Shown: positions 7,156 to 7,231 of the stretch, piece after piece
How positions within the stretch are numbered: position 1 is the stretch's first letter
Layout of the letters: each line of letters opens with the position of its first letter
NCBI GenBank assembly: GCA_902772615.1
Contig: CACYBC010000031.1
Coordinates: forward strand, 1 to 7,231
Origin: an uncultured Ruminococcus sp.
GTDB taxonomy: Bacteria > Bacillota > Clostridia > Oscillospirales > Ruminococcaceae
Direction of reading: 5' to 3'
DNA: 7,231 nt
Program-made: the position numbers and the translations under genes
The notes under the pieces: model-generated
What the model saw: only the letters and a program-made list of their open reading frames with translations
What the model was told of the DNA's origin: nothing
Databases searched by the model: none

Positions 7156-7231
7156 TCAGGCGCGGAGACCCGTGACTTCAGTCGTGGGAGGAGCGCCTGC
7201 CTCCAATTCTTCTGTGTTTTGCAAATTAAAA
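7156..7231. mobile_element. IS200/IS605-like terminal hairpin, element end or remnant
   Basis: An imperfect palindrome spans 7157-7199. The outer stem is CAGGCGC (7157-7163) with GCGCCTG (7193-7199). An internal loop (GGAGA / AGGA) follows, then an 8-pair inner stem CCCGTGAC (7169-7176) with GTCGTGGG (7181-7188), capped by TTCA. Two inner pairs are G-T, so the helix is continuous in + strand form and has A/C mismatches in - strand form. The core resembles the terminal hairpins and omega-RNA 3' ends of IS200/IS605 elements (recalled, not searched). No transposase is in the window. On the - strand a frame open from the right edge ends at a TGA at 7158-7156 (tail ...PPTTEVTGLRA), which could be the last 24 codons of a tnpB-type gene or chance. 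T-tracts are poor, so a terminator is less likely. Confidence 0.4.

Noticed and set aside
7157..7199. Intrinsic terminator of a gene to the right
   Set aside because: The palindrome has a large internal loop, and neither side is followed by a convincing run of T (TGATTTAG on the - strand, CCTCCAATTC on the + strand). An insertion-sequence end explains the core sequence better, though a terminator is not excluded.
6330..7213. Direct repeat CTCCAATTCTTCT at 6330-6342 and 7201-7213
   Set aside because: A 13-base repeat in 7.2 kb is within chance expectation. The first copy is explained by kinase codons plus the hydrogenase ribosome binding site, although the second lies close to the IS-like hairpin.

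Overview
The window reads as a chromosomal segment of an anaerobic, Gram-positive-type bacterium, most likely a member of the Clostridia. The evidence is a [FeFe]-hydrogenase-family protein of the monomeric clostridial type, a solute-binding lipoprotein with a lipobox, strong AGGAGA-like ribosome binding sites, frequent ATA and AGA/AGG codons, and moderate base composition. Assignment below class level is not possible from the sequence alone.

Left part (2-2448, + strand): a three-gene polar amino acid ABC uptake operon. It holds a lipoprotein solute-binding protein (5' end cut by the window edge), a membrane permease and an ATPase. The genes are 7 and 4 bases apart, in the order binding, translocation, energising. 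A long hairpin at 2488-2528 closes the operon.

Right part (7079-2543, - strand): a second operon converges on the first. Its order of transcription is a small phosphotransferase of the aminoglycoside/choline kinase fold, a ferredoxin-rich [FeFe]-hydrogenase-like protein (probably group B), and a cytoplasmic glycoside hydrolase family 2 beta-glycosidase. The first two genes overlap by 8 bases and the third follows after 27 bases, so all three are probably co-transcribed from a TATAAT-type promoter near 7114-7144. The same hairpin at 2488-2528 lies 15 bases past the glycosidase stop and probably ends this transcript too. The functional link between kinase, hydrogenase and glycosidase is not obvious and is the main gene-content puzzle here.

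Right edge (7145-7231): non-coding or partly coding DNA with a two-tiered imperfect palindrome (7157-7199) that resembles the terminal hairpins of IS200/IS605-family elements. It is either the end of an element that lies beyond the window or a remnant, and it sits just upstream of the kinase-hydrogenase-glycosidase promoter. I saw no tRNA, rRNA, CRISPR array or riboswitch. No entirely new system is evident. The most useful leads are the IS-like hairpin, the unusual operon, and altered residues next to the catalytic centres of the hydrogenase and glycosidase.
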